Shown here: positions 1-8,035 of the stretch, piece by piece
How positions within the stretch are numbered: position 1 is the first letter of the stretch
Layout of the letters: each line of letters opens with the position of its first letter
DNA from: Candidatus Methanophagales archaeon
GTDB taxonomy: Archaea; Halobacteriota; Syntropharchaeia; Alkanophagales; Methanospirareceae
Reading direction: 5' to 3'
DNA: 64,000 nucleotides
NCBI GenBank assembly: GCA_024699715.1
Contig: JANPRD010000003.1
Coordinates: 1-64,000, forward strand
Translations under genes and position numbers: made by a program
Notes under the pieces: generated by a model
What the model was told of the DNA's origin: nothing
The model's database searches: none
The model's input: only the letters and a program-made list of their open reading frames with translations

Positions 1-428
1 AAGCGGAAATAGAAGAAGTGGAAGAGGAGGATTGCATTCAATATATACGCAATCTCGTGATAAATAGGACTTACGAGGGCTATAAGACAGAAATAAATAC
101 AATTTATGGGCAATTACAGAAGATTTTAGGGGTAAAAGTTGAGCCTGCGCCAGACGAATGGGACAGACTTTACAATATTGATTTCTTCATTGAAATCAAT
201 GGTAGATACATAGGCTTACAAATAAAACCGATAACTTATAAGCAGGCGCCTGAAGTGCATAAATGGAAAGAAATTCATAGAAAGACGCATGAAAAATTTG
301 AGAGGGAGAAAGGAGGCAAGGTATTCATCGTTTTCTCCATTGAGAAAAATAAAAAGAAGGATATTTACAACAAAGAAGTGATTGAAGGGATTAAAAATGA
401 GATACAAAGGTTACAACAAATCATTTAG
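1..428 (+). CDS. MjaI-like type II restriction endonuclease, 5' end outside window
   Basis: The first usable start is GTG at 18, but the frame stays open upstream to the window edge (codons reading Ala-Glu-Ile-Glu-Glu-Val), so the true start probably lies outside. The visible part (136 residues) has the block PAPDEWDRLYNIDFFIEI followed by GLQIKP. I recognise this as resembling the MjaI restriction endonuclease family; the Asp...Gln-x-Lys spacing fits a variant PD-(D/E)xK nuclease core. It would cleave foreign DNA at a short site, and a partner methylase would be expected upstream, out of view. It converges with the tlyA-like gene and their 3' ends overlap by 8 bases. The duplication starts at base 19, inside this gene. 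Confidence 0.65.
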   Translation, partial: AEIEEVEEEDCIQYIRNLVINRTYEGYKTEINTIYGQLQKILGVKVEPAPDEWDRLYNIDFFIEINGRYIGLQIKPITYKQAPEVHKWKEIHRKTHEKFEREKGGKVFIVFSIEKNKKKDIYNKEVIEGIKNEIQRLQQII

Positions 429-1221
429 CGAGCAAATAGTAAGTTTCCTTTTTTGCGTTGCTACGCAATTTTGAGAGGACTTTCAAGCCCGAATTCTCAA
501 ATTCGCTCAGAATCCTCTGCTCCGCATATTCTCTCTGCTCCGCTCGCTCGGTTCCTGTCTTGTGAACGAAGAGGATTTTGCCGTTGTGCCTCAATTTCGG
601 CAGAAATCTGCGTAGTGCAGCGATTGAAGATGCAAAGTCAAGCGTTAAATCGTTAAGAATCACATCCACGCACTCTTCCTCTATCTTCTGAATGTCAAAC
701 TGGAAAACATCCTCAATAAATACCCTAACATTGCCCTGCTTTGCCTCAATTTCCTTCAAAACTCCCGCAAATTCACGACTGTATTCAATTCCATACACCT
801 TCCTCGCCTTCTTACTTGCATAAATTAGGAAGCCTCCCGCACTACTACCTAAATCCACAACTACATCCCCTTCTTTTATGATGCTGAAACGCTCATCTAT
901 TTCCTTCAACTTCCAAAAACCCTTCGGAACATCTAACATAAATGCCTCCTCACTTCCCTCACTACCCTCAACAATCAAAGGTGAATCAGGCAATAAAACC
1001 TCTATTTTCGCATCCAAATGCACGCTCTCCGCAGGTTTCTCGCACTTCTTCCCATTTACAACGATGAAACCCCGTTTTATCGCCTCTTTTGCTCGCTGTC
1101 TTGACGAGAATAATCCCCTTCTCACGAGAAGAACATCCAAACGCTCCTTTCCCTCCGCTTTCTTCTCTCTCGCTCTCTTTCTACCCTTCAATTTCACATT
1201 CTTCCGCATTCTTCGCTTCAC
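421..1221 (-). CDS. TlyA-like rRNA 2'-O-methyltransferase (S4 + FtsJ-type)
   Basis: The protein has 266 residues. After a basic tail, an S4 RNA-binding domain lies at about 28-85 (LDVLLVRRGLFSSRQRAKEA, then VVNGKK), followed by a Rossmann methyltransferase domain with the SAM-binding motif DLGSSAGG at 123-130 and VHKTG near 217. S4 plus FtsJ-like order and this length are typical of the TlyA family, which 2'-O-methylates rRNA cytidines; the exact archaeal target is not known to me. Its ATG overlaps the stop of the upstream radical SAM gene (1218), so the two are probably co-transcribed and translationally coupled. The second copy of this gene in the duplication is frameshifted. Confidence 0.85.
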   Translation of the reverse strand: MKRRMRKNVKLKGRKRAREKKAEGKERLDVLLVRRGLFSSRQRAKEAIKRGFIVVNGKKCEKPAESVHLDAKIEVLLPDSPLIVEGSEGSEEAFMLDVPKGFWKLKEIDERFSIIKEGDVVVDLGSSAGGFLIYASKKARKVYGIEYSREFAGVLKEIEAKQGNVRVFIEDVFQFDIQKIEEECVDVILNDLTLDFASSIAALRRFLPKLRHNGKILFVHKTGTERAEQREYAEQRILSEFENSGLKVLSKLRSNAKKETYYLLAK

Positions 1222-2375
1222 CTTTCAACCCCCAAAAACAGCCCGTCTTTTGTTCTTGTTATTTCAAAATCAACGAAATCCCCCACATTTTTGTTCGTAA
1301 TGACCGTAACGACACGCTCTTTCACGACGCAGAGCATCTCGCCATGCGTGCGACCGTCAGCAACAATCCTCGCCCTGTGTCTCTCTCCCTTTTTCAGCGG
1401 AGAAGGCACTCTCTTCCGCCTCTCAATCCCGAAATCCTCCCTACGCAAGATTAATTTGACGCCGTATTCATCTTCTAACGCTTCCAAACGCTTGTAGAAA
1501 TCCTCAAAGGAGTCGTAGCGACGCAACTTCGGCTTTCTCCCCGTTTTATATTTTATGAACTTCTGAATGCCCAAAGGAGGAAATCTTTTGCCCGCACCAA
1601 TATCTAAAGCGAACTCAATAATCTTAGGAATGTCATCATCATTGTATCCGGGAAGCCAAATAGGAGCGATAAGCAAGTCAATTTTGCTGTTTTTCGCTAT
1701 CATCTCCGCAATTTTCAGCACATGCTTCAGCGGATATTTTGCGCCGTGAATCAAATCTGCCTTCCGCTCGTCAAGCGTGTTCAGCGATAAATTTATTCTC
1801 GTGACGAACTTCTCAAGCATTTCTAACTTCCGCTCGCTCAAAGGAATGCCATTTGTCTGCATTGAAACAACTGAAACATTCGCATTTTTCTTAATTCTTG
1901 CGAGCAGTTCTTCCATGTATGGATACAAAAGAGGCTCTCCTTGACCATCAATATGCGCTTCTACGCCTTCTCCCTTTACAGAAGCAACTTCATTGAAAAC
2001 TTCAGCAAGATATTCAGGCTCAACAATGTAATCGGTCTTCCGAGTTTTGCTCTTCCTTCCTTCGTCAACGCTGCAAAATATGCAATTTAAATTGCAACCC
2101 GTGACGGGACGCACCTGAATCAAGTTCGTGCCTCTGTCAATAATTCCGAATGCTGGATGCCCAAGTAATGGTATTCCGCTCTCTCTCGTGATGAAAATGA
2201 GCGGTCGGTGCGTGAAATGGTTCAATATTCTATCCGCTTTGAACGAAATTATATGCTCTTTTGTGTATTTCCTTGCGAATTTCTCATAGCGTTCCTTTGA
2301 TATTCTGACCTCAACGATGTTTCTTAAGAGGAAAACTTTGTCATTAGCGTCCTCATATTCCACTATCTTCACCAT
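1218..2375 (-). CDS. Radical SAM protein with C-terminal TRAM domain
   Basis: The protein has 385 residues. The cluster motif CNLNCIFC (Cys94, Cys98, Cys101) sits in a radical SAM TIM-barrel with GQGEPLL near 144-150 and MQTNG further on. The last 60 or so residues form a TRAM-like RNA-binding beta barrel (RARIVADGRTHGEML, then VGDFVDFEI). This points to an Fe-S, SAM-dependent enzyme acting on RNA, but the reaction is unknown. I start it at 2375 because GGAGG lies just upstream, copy 2 is only open from this ATG, and a longer start at 2438 would run into the 5S rRNA gene. Its stop overlaps the tlyA-like start. Confidence 0.85.
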   Translation of the reverse strand: MVKIVEYEDANDKVFLLRNIVEVRISKERYEKFARKYTKEHIISFKADRILNHFTHRPLIFITRESGIPLLGHPAFGIIDRGTNLIQVRPVTGCNLNCIFCSVDEGRKSKTRKTDYIVEPEYLAEVFNEVASVKGEGVEAHIDGQGEPLLYPYMEELLARIKKNANVSVVSMQTNGIPLSERKLEMLEKFVTRINLSLNTLDERKADLIHGAKYPLKHVLKIAEMIAKNSKIDLLIAPIWLPGYNDDDIPKIIEFALDIGAGKRFPPLGIQKFIKYKTGRKPKLRRYDSFEDFYKRLEALEDEYGVKLILRREDFGIERRKRVPSPLKKGERHRARIVADGRTHGEMLCVVKERVVTVITNKNVGDFVDFEITRTKDGLFLGVER

Positions 2376-2430
2376 TTTCCTCCAGTTAGCACTTTGCCAC
2401 TGCTTTGAATTTAAGAAAGAAATAGTGAAA

Positions 2431-2562
2431 GCGGGCATAGCAGCAATCCCTGCTTCCCGAGCGCTCCCGCAGCTCAGTACAACAGGGAACGCGGGCAGGC
2501 TTATCTTCCGGGTTCGGGATGGGTCCGGGAGTTTCCCCGCCCGCTATGGCCGCTATGCCCGC
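2431..2562 (-). rRNA. 5S ribosomal RNA, copy 1
   Basis: The minus strand folds as 5S rRNA. The terminal stem pairs GCGGGCATAGC with GCTATGCCCGC; inside are the conserved CCCGGACCCATCCCGAACCCGG loop region (quoted here in two parts: CCCGGACCC and ATCCCGAACCCGG) and TGTTGTACTGAGCTGCG. Length is 132 bases and the termini are estimated from the stem. The gene stands alone, not next to 16S/23S, between carA and the radical SAM gene. A TATA-like box sits about 25 bases upstream, and T-rich sequence follows the 3' end. The duplication doubles it. Confidence 0.93.
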
Positions 2563-2580
2563 CTTTTTCACTTTTCTTTT

Positions 2581-2593
2581 CCTTATTTAAAAG
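2581..2593 (-). promoter_or_regulatory. TATA box of the 5S rRNA gene, copy 1
   Basis: On the minus strand CTTTTAAATAAGG is centred about 25 bases upstream of the inferred 5S start. That is the usual spacing of an archaeal TATA box. It is identical in copy 2. Confidence 0.7.
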
Positions 2594-2680
2594 ATTTTCC
2601 TTTCGTCCCCTCGCCCTATTTGCTGCTGCTACGCCTCCTATGCACTTGCCAACCACGCACTCCGTCAACGCTCTCCCCGC

Positions 2681-3778
2681 TCATTCTCTCTTCCAACGCT
2701 CCACAACGCTCAAAATGCGGTCAAAGAACATTTTCTCTGTGTCCTCAGGACCAGGATTCGCCTCTGGGTGATATTGCACGCAATAAATTCCGAGATATTC
2801 GTTCTCGAAGCCCTCAACTGTCCCGTCATTTGCGTTGAACTGCGTGATTTCAACGATTCCTTCGGCGGAGTTCTCATCAACAGCGAAGCCATGATTCTGT
2901 GAAGTTATGAAAACTTTTCCCCTTTTGACATCTTTAACGGGTTGATTAGCGCCACGATGCCCGAATTTCATCTTGAAAGTTTCGCATCCCAGCGCTAAAG
3001 CGACGATTTGATGCCCAAGACATATACCAAATATGGGAACTGAGCCTGAGAATGCCTTCACAATCTCTATTGCTCGTTTCGCCTGCTTCGGGTCTCCGGG
3101 TCCGTTTGAGATGAGCAACGCCTCAGGCTCGCAACTCTCAACCTCAGAAACGGAAGAGTGAGCGGGAAAGACAAAAATGTCAAGATTTCGGCGACGCAGC
3201 GCATCCAATATGCCCCTTTTCACACCGCAGTCAATCACCGCAATCCTTGCGTTGCGACCTTTGATTCTGTAAGGCTTCTCGCATGTCACCCTACGAACTA
3301 AATCCAACGATGAAATGTCAGGCTGATTTCTTGCGAGATGCAAAGCTCGCTGCTCCGCCTCATGTTCCTCCGCTTGCTCACCTACGAGCAAACACGCCTT
3401 CATCGTCCCATATTCTCGTGTCTTCCGTGTGAGCATCCTCGTGTCTATCTCGCAAATCGCAGGAATCCCTTCTGAACGCAGAAATTCATCAATACTCCGC
3501 TTGCTTTTGTAGTGTGAAGGCTCTTCACATCTCTCCCTCACAACAAAACCCTCAACTTTTATCCCTTCTGACTGGAATCTCTCCCCGCTCACACCGTAAT
3601 TTCCAATAAGTGGATATGTTAGCATCAGAATTTGACCCTTGTAAGAGGGGTCTGTGAGCATTTCCTCGTATCCCGTGAATGCTGTTGCGAACACAAGCTC
3701 TCCTAATGCGACGCCAGAAGCGCCGAAGCCCTCACCACGCACAACCGTCCCGTCCTCAAGTGCAAGAATCGCCTTCAT
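2681..3778 (-). CDS. carA: Carbamoyl-phosphate synthase small (glutaminase) subunit, copy 1
   Basis: The protein has 365 residues, a normal CarA length. The N-terminal CPSase small-chain domain contains FTGYEEMLTDPSYKGQI. The class I glutamine amidotransferase domain has the nucleophile Cys253 in GICLGHQ and the His337/Glu339 pair in YHPE. It releases ammonia from glutamine for CarB, making carbamoyl phosphate for arginine and pyrimidines. The matching carB is at 45063-48352, not adjacent. It lies 45 bases downstream of the RNase H-SWIM gene on the same strand. The second copy at 8036-9133 is intact with a few residue changes. Confidence 0.95.
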   Translation of the reverse strand: MKAILALEDGTVVRGEGFGASGVALGELVFATAFTGYEEMLTDPSYKGQILMLTYPLIGNYGVSGERFQSEGIKVEGFVVRERCEEPSHYKSKRSIDEFLRSEGIPAICEIDTRMLTRKTREYGTMKACLLVGEQAEEHEAEQRALHLARNQPDISSLDLVRRVTCEKPYRIKGRNARIAVIDCGVKRGILDALRRRNLDIFVFPAHSSVSEVESCEPEALLISNGPGDPKQAKRAIEIVKAFSGSVPIFGICLGHQIVALALGCETFKMKFGHRGANQPVKDVKRGKVFITSQNHGFAVDENSAEGIVEITQFNANDGTVEGFENEYLGIYCVQYHPEANPGPEDTEKMFFDRILSVVERWKRE

Positions 3779-3822
3779 TCTTCACTCACTCTTTCCACTC
3801 TCTCCCTGCTCATCTCTCCCCT

Positions 3823-4539
3823 TTACCCATCGCTTTGACCTCTTTTCTCTCCCCTTTCCCACACTTTTTCCCGCTCTCCTTCTGCTCTATCCGCTCTATT
3901 TTCGCCCTTCCGTCTCATTTTCATCGTTAAAATCTTGAATATGTGCTTGCAAATCTCTCCTCTTACCTTGAAATCCGCACAAGTGCATGTCATTCGTTCC
4001 GCATTCACTATGTATTTACCTTTCACTCGGTATAAATTTTCGCCCACTTGCTCAACTTCCATCTCCTCCTTCTCCGCTCTTTCAAGTCTCGCCCTTTTCG
4101 CTTCCTCTGATTTCGCCTCCTGAAGAATAGCCTCGTAGTATGCCTCTCTGCTCAGTGCATCCGCCTCCGCATTCTCCTCTCTCGGAATCCACTCAAAGTT
4201 TGCAGCGAGCGATGTTGCGATTTCAGAGGCACGCTTGTGAAGCTCTCGCAGATTTTCGCTCCTCACTCGCCACACGCCTCGCATCTGATTTATTACAAGC
4301 AGTGAATCTCCGTAGCACCTCACTCCTTCTGTATTGGGAAAATGCTCCTTCACATACTCCAAAGCACGCAAAAGAGCAATATATTCGCATACATTGTTCG
4401 TTATTCCAGCGCCTTTCCCTATGAAACCCTTCCCTCTCTTCACCACTTCACCGTCAACTTTCACAACAAATCCGTAAGTTCCATATCCACCAGGATTCTT
4501 AGGCTCTGTCAGACCGTCAAAATATACTGATATTTTCAT
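3823..4539 (-). CDS. RNase HI domain fused to a SWIM zinc finger
   Basis: The protein has 238 residues. Residues 1-135 are an RNase HI-type fold with the four acidic positions visible: Asp8 (YFDG), Glu52 (CEY), Asp78 (GDS) and Asp127 (NAEADAL). A charged linker rich in Glu/Lys/Ala (135-165) leads to a SWIM-type finger, Cys185-x-Cys187...Cys197-x-His199 (MTCTCADF, ICKHIF). RNase HI cuts RNA in RNA:DNA hybrids; the SWIM finger probably adds nucleic-acid or protein binding. The last 30 or so residues are basic and low-complexity. In copy 2 the gene is frameshifted, so this is the only intact version here. Confidence 0.85.
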   Translation of the reverse strand: MKISVYFDGLTEPKNPGGYGTYGFVVKVDGEVVKRGKGFIGKGAGITNNVCEYIALLRALEYVKEHFPNTEGVRCYGDSLLVINQMRGVWRVRSENLRELHKRASEIATSLAANFEWIPREENAEADALSREAYYEAILQEAKSEEAKRARLERAEKEEMEVEQVGENLYRVKGKYIVNAERMTCTCADFKVRGEICKHIFKILTMKMRRKGENRADRAEGEREKVWERGEKRGQSDG

Positions 4540-4626
4540 GTTCCCTCTCCCTCTTTTCTTGAGGTCTTGAGGTCTCCGTTCCTTCTACTATCCCTCCTCA
4601 TCTCTCACACGCCATCTCCATCCCTT

Positions 4627-4887
4627 TCACAAGAAGAATCCCAGTATTTTGAAAAACATAAGTCTACATTTTTCGAGATATCTCCCCATTTCCTTTCTTA
4701 TTTCGTCGGGCAATCCCTCCTGTTTTGACAAAAATAATATCTCTATGCCCACTATTCTTTCATTTTTATCATATTTAACGATAATTCCATCCTCTATTTC
4801 TCTTGAAAATCCATCATCAGGCGGTTCATCAAACCAAATATCCAGCGTGTCCATCCCCTCATCGTAATATACCCTCATCTTCGCCAC
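4627..4887 (-). CDS. DUF2283 small protein, probable antitoxin partner, copy 1
   Basis: The protein has 86 residues. The block MRVYYDEGMDTLDIWFDEP, then GIIVKYDKNERIVGIEIL, is the DUF2283 fold signature. Its start overlaps by 13 bases the end of the toxin-like gene upstream on the same strand, a coupled two-gene arrangement. The same pairing recurs at 43846-44384. DUF2283 proteins commonly sit beside small RelE/barnase-like toxins, so an antitoxin role is likely by context; it is not shown by sequence. The tail after residue 62 is hydrophobic. Confidence 0.7.
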   Translation of the reverse strand: MAKMRVYYDEGMDTLDIWFDEPPDDGFSREIEDGIIVKYDKNERIVGIEILFLSKQEGLPDEIRKEMGRYLEKCRLMFFKILGFFL

Positions 4888-5219
4888 ACGACCTCACCTC
4901 TCTTCACTCTATCTGTTTTGTAAGATGTGATTATATATCCCTTTTCGTCCAGATGTTTCGCAACAACACATATAAAATATCTTGCAAAGCGTTTGTAATA
5001 CAAATGAACTGAGGGCTCAATGCGCTCTTTTACAACTATTTCTGGATTTTGTAGCGTATTCTTTGCCTTCTCCACAGCTTCTTCTACATCACTAAAGGAT
5101 TCCGGATGCTTTATTTCCACAACATACCTCCAATATCTTTCTGTAGTTCTCACTCTTACACATATAATTGAATGAACTTCAAAAAGAATATCCCTATCAC
5201 CGCTTGCCCTTTTCTCCAT
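4875..5219 (-). CDS. PBECR/RelE-like small toxin candidate, copy 1
   Basis: The protein has 114 residues. The C-terminal block YYKRFARYFICVVAKHL, then ITSYKTDRVKRGEVVW, matches a small family of barnase/ColicinE5/RelE-like nucleases (PBECR type) that act as RNases. The paralogue at 43846-44199 shares TSYxTDRVKRGxxVW. It comes first in a two-gene unit with DUF2283, overlapping it by 13 bases. AT-rich DNA upstream (5230-5367) probably holds the promoter. Family assignment rests on the C-terminal motif only, and the RNA target is unknown. Confidence 0.6.
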   Translation of the reverse strand: MEKRASGDRDILFEVHSIICVRVRTTERYWRYVVEIKHPESFSDVEEAVEKAKNTLQNPEIVVKERIEPSVHLYYKRFARYFICVVAKHLDEKGYIITSYKTDRVKRGEVVWRR

Positions 5220-5367
5220 ATTCTCCTCATGCTCCTCTCTCTATCACTCCTCTTCTATCCTCTCAAAAAATATGCGAGGCAGCGCTCTGCAAATAAATGC
5301 TTCTCTATATTCGGTCTAAATAGTTTCATTTTCCCACATCTTGATTTATTTTTATACTTTTATATTC

Positions 5368-5777
5368 TGGAAGAGGAGGATTGCATTCAATATATACGCA
5401 ATCTCGTGATAAATAGGACTTACGAGGGCTATAAGACAGAAATAAATACAATTTATGGGCAATTACAGAAGATTTTAGGGGTAAAAGTTGAGCCTGCGCC
5501 AGACGAATGGGACAGACTTTACAATATTGATTTCTTCATTGAAATTAATGGTAGATACATAGGCTTACAAATAAAACCGATAACTTATAAGCAGGCGCCT
5601 GAAGTGCATAAATGGAAAGAAATTCATAGAAAGACGCATGAAAAATTTGAGAGGGAGAAAGGAGGCAAGGTATTCGTCGTTTTCTCCATTGAGAAAAATA
5701 AAAAGAAGGATATTTACAACAAAGAAGTGATTGAAGGGATTAAAAATGAGATACAAAGGTTACGACAAATCATTTAG
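5368..5777 (+). pseudogene. 5'-truncated MjaI-like endonuclease fragment at the duplication junction
   Basis: The coding sequence of the endonuclease from the repeat start onward is preserved, with one or two residue changes such as Ile to Val in VFVVFSI and Gln to Arg near the end. The native 5' end is replaced by the intergenic AT-rich tail of copy 1. An open frame does run through the junction from 5172, but its first 70 or so residues are junk read from antisense and intergenic DNA. The fragment therefore has no native start or promoter. It marks which end of the duplication is derived. Confidence 0.8.
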
Positions 5778-6577
5778 CGAGCAAATAGTAAGTTTCCTTT
5801 TTTGCGTTGCTACGCAATTTTGAGAGGACTTTCAAGCCTGAATTCTCAAATTCGCTCAGAATCCTCTGCTCCGCATATTCTCTCTGCCCGCTCGCTCGGT
5901 TCCTGTCTTGTGAACGAAGAGGATTTTGCCGTTCTGCCTCAATTTCGGCAGAAATCTGCGTAGTGCAGCGATTGAAGATGCAAAGTCAAGCGTTAAATCG
6001 TTAAGAATCACATCCACGCACTCTTCCTCTATCTTCTGAATGTCAAACTGGAAAACATCCTCAATAAATACCCTAACATTGCTCTGCTTTGCCTCAATTT
6101 CCTTCAAAACTCCCGCAAATTCACGACTGTATTCAATTCCATACACCTTCCTCGCCTTCTTACTTGCATAAATTAGGAAGCCTCCCGCACTACTACCTAA
6201 ATCCACAACTACATCCCCCTCTTTTATGATGCTGAAACGCTCATCTATTTCCTTCAACTTCCAAAAACCCTTCGGAACATCCAACATAAATGCCTCTCAC
6301 TCCCTCACTTCCCTCACTACCCTCAACAATCAAAGGTGAATCAGGCAATAAAACCTCTATTTTCGCATCCAAATGCACGCTCTCCGCAGGTTTCTCGCAT
6401 TTCTTCCCATTTACAACGATGAAACCCCGTTTTATCGCCTCTTTTGCTCGCTGTCTTGACGAGAATAATCCCTTTCTCACGAGAAGAACATCCAAACGCT
6501 CCTTTCCCTCCGCTTTCTTCTCTCTCGCTCTCCTTTCTACCATTCAATTTCACATTCTTCCGCATTCTTCGCTTCAC
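5770..6577 (-). pseudogene. TlyA-like methyltransferase, second copy, frameshifted
   Basis: Three frames are needed to follow the protein that is continuous in copy 1. The breaks lie near 6537 (extra and changed bases after the basic N-terminus), near 6295 (altered CTC-rich stretch after residue 85) and near 5887 (a missing T, which replaces the C-terminal 45 or so residues). The SAM motif and S4 domain are still recognisable. Either the redundant copy is decaying or the consensus is wrong here. Comparing the two copies gives the exact indels. Confidence 0.8.
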
Positions 6578-7731
6578 CTTTCAACCCCCAAAAACAGCCC
6601 GTCTTTTGTTCTTGTTATTTCAAAATCAACGAAATCCCCCACATTTTTGTTCGTAATGACCGTAACGACACGCTCTTTCACGACGCAGAGCATTTCGCCA
6701 TGCGTGCGACCGTCAGCAACAATCCTCGCCCTGTGTCTCTCTCCCTTTTTCAGCGGAGAAGGCACTCTCTTCCGCCTCTCAATCCCGAAATCCTCCCTAC
6801 GCAAGATTAATTTGACGCCGTATTCATCTTCTAACGCTTCCAAACGCTTGTAGAAATCCTCAAAGGAGTCGTAGCGACGCAACTTCGGCTTTCTCCCCGT
6901 TTTATATTTTATGAACTTCTGAATGCCCAAAGGAGGGAATCTTTTGCCCGCACCAATATCTAAAGCGAACTCAATAATCTTAGGAATGTCATCATCATTG
7001 TATCCGGGAAGCCAAATAGGAGCGATAAGCAAGTCAATTTTGCTGTTTTTTGCTATCATCTCCGCAATTTTCAGCACATGCTTCAGCGGATATTTTGCGC
7101 CGTGAATCAAATCTGCCTTCCGCTCGTCAAGCGTGTTCAGCGATAAATTTATTCTCGTGACGAACTTCTCAAGCATTTCTAACTTCCGCTCGCTCAAAGG
7201 AATGCCATTTGTCTGCATTGAAACAACTGAAACATTCGCATTTTTCTTAATTCTTGCGAGCAGTTCTTCCATGTATGGATACAAAAGAGGCTCTCCTTGA
7301 CCATCAATATGCGCTTCTACGCCTTCTCCCTTTACAGAAGCAACTTCATTGAAAACTTCAGCAAGATATTCAGGCTCAACAATGTAATCAGTCTTCCGAG
7401 TTTTGCTCTTCCTTCCTTCGTCAACGCTGCAAAATATGCAATTCAGATTGCAACCCGTGACGGGACGCACCTGAATCAAGTTCGTGCCTCTGTCAATAAT
7501 TCCGAATGCTGGATGCCCAAGTAAGGGTATTCCGCTCTCTCTCGTGATGAAAATGAGTGGTCGGTGCGTGAAATGGTTCAATATTCTATCCGCTTTGAAC
7601 GAAATTATATGCTCTTTTGTGTATTTCCTTGCGAATTTCTCATAGCGTTCCTTTGATATTCTGACCTCAACGATGTTTCTTAAGAGGAAAATTTTGTCAT
7701 TAGCGTCCTCATATTCCACTATCTTCACCAT
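6574..7731 (-). CDS. Radical SAM-TRAM protein, second copy
   Basis: This is an intact 385-residue duplicate of the gene at 1218-2375, with the same CNLNCIFC cluster and TRAM region. Observed changes are mostly silent, with Val to Ile at residue 14. The Shine-Dalgarno GGAGG of copy 1 has lost a base here (GGAG before the ATG), and there is no longer N-terminal frame, which supports the short start. If expressed, its downstream partner tlyA is broken. Confidence 0.85.
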   Translation of the reverse strand: MVKIVEYEDANDKIFLLRNIVEVRISKERYEKFARKYTKEHIISFKADRILNHFTHRPLIFITRESGIPLLGHPAFGIIDRGTNLIQVRPVTGCNLNCIFCSVDEGRKSKTRKTDYIVEPEYLAEVFNEVASVKGEGVEAHIDGQGEPLLYPYMEELLARIKKNANVSVVSMQTNGIPLSERKLEMLEKFVTRINLSLNTLDERKADLIHGAKYPLKHVLKIAEMIAKNSKIDLLIAPIWLPGYNDDDIPKIIEFALDIGAGKRFPPLGIQKFIKYKTGRKPKLRRYDSFEDFYKRLEALEDEYGVKLILRREDFGIERRKRVPSPLKKGERHRARIVADGRTHGEMLCVVKERVVTVITNKNVGDFVDFEITRTKDGLFLGVER

Positions 7732-7785
7732 TTTCTCCAGTTAGCACTTTGCCACTGCTTTGAATTTAAGAAAGAAATAGTGAAA

Positions 7786-7917
7786 GCGGGCATAGCAGCA
7801 ATCCCTGCTTCCCGAGCGCTCCCGCAGCTCAGTACAACAGGGAACGCGGGCAGGCTTATCTTCCGGGTTCGGGATGGGTCCGGGAGTTTCCCCGCCCGCT
7901 ATGGCCGCTATGCCCGC
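7786..7917 (-). rRNA. 5S ribosomal RNA, copy 2
   Basis: This is a 132-base duplicate of the 5S gene at 2431-2562. By eye it is identical, including both strands of the terminal stem. The first differing base I noticed lies just upstream of the 5' end. Confidence 0.92.
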
Positions 7918-7935
7918 CTCTTTCACTTTCCTTTT

Positions 7936-7948
7936 CCTTATTTAAAAG
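7936..7948 (-). promoter_or_regulatory. TATA box of the 5S rRNA gene, copy 2
   Basis: CTTTTAAATAAGG is present on the minus strand at the same distance from the 5S start as in copy 1, so the second 5S gene keeps its promoter. Confidence 0.65.
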
Positions 7949-8035
7949 ATTTTCCTTTCGTCCCCTCGCCCTATTTGCTGCTGCTACGCCTCCTATGCAC
8001 TTGCCAACCACGCACTCCGTCAACGCTCTCCCCGC

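Larger units (their letters stand above)
19..5367. repeat. Tandem duplication, first copy (about 5.35 kb)
   Basis: Bases 19-5367 recur, nearly identical and in the same orientation, at 5368-10724 with no spacer. The first copy starts inside the restriction endonuclease gene and ends in AT-rich intergenic DNA. All complete genes in this copy are open. The last bases of both copies are identical (tttatacttttatattc), and what follows differs: the repeat start after copy 1, unique sequence after copy 2. I see no microhomology or target-site duplication at the junction. Confidence 0.95.

Noticed and set aside
2376-2438. N-terminal extension of the radical SAM gene to 2438
   Set aside because: It would overlap the 3' end of the 5S rRNA, lacks a ribosome site and is not open in copy 2.
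5172-5367. Longer start for the second endonuclease copy
   Set aside because: This part is antisense to the toxin gene plus intergenic DNA joined by the duplication; it is not the native N-terminus.
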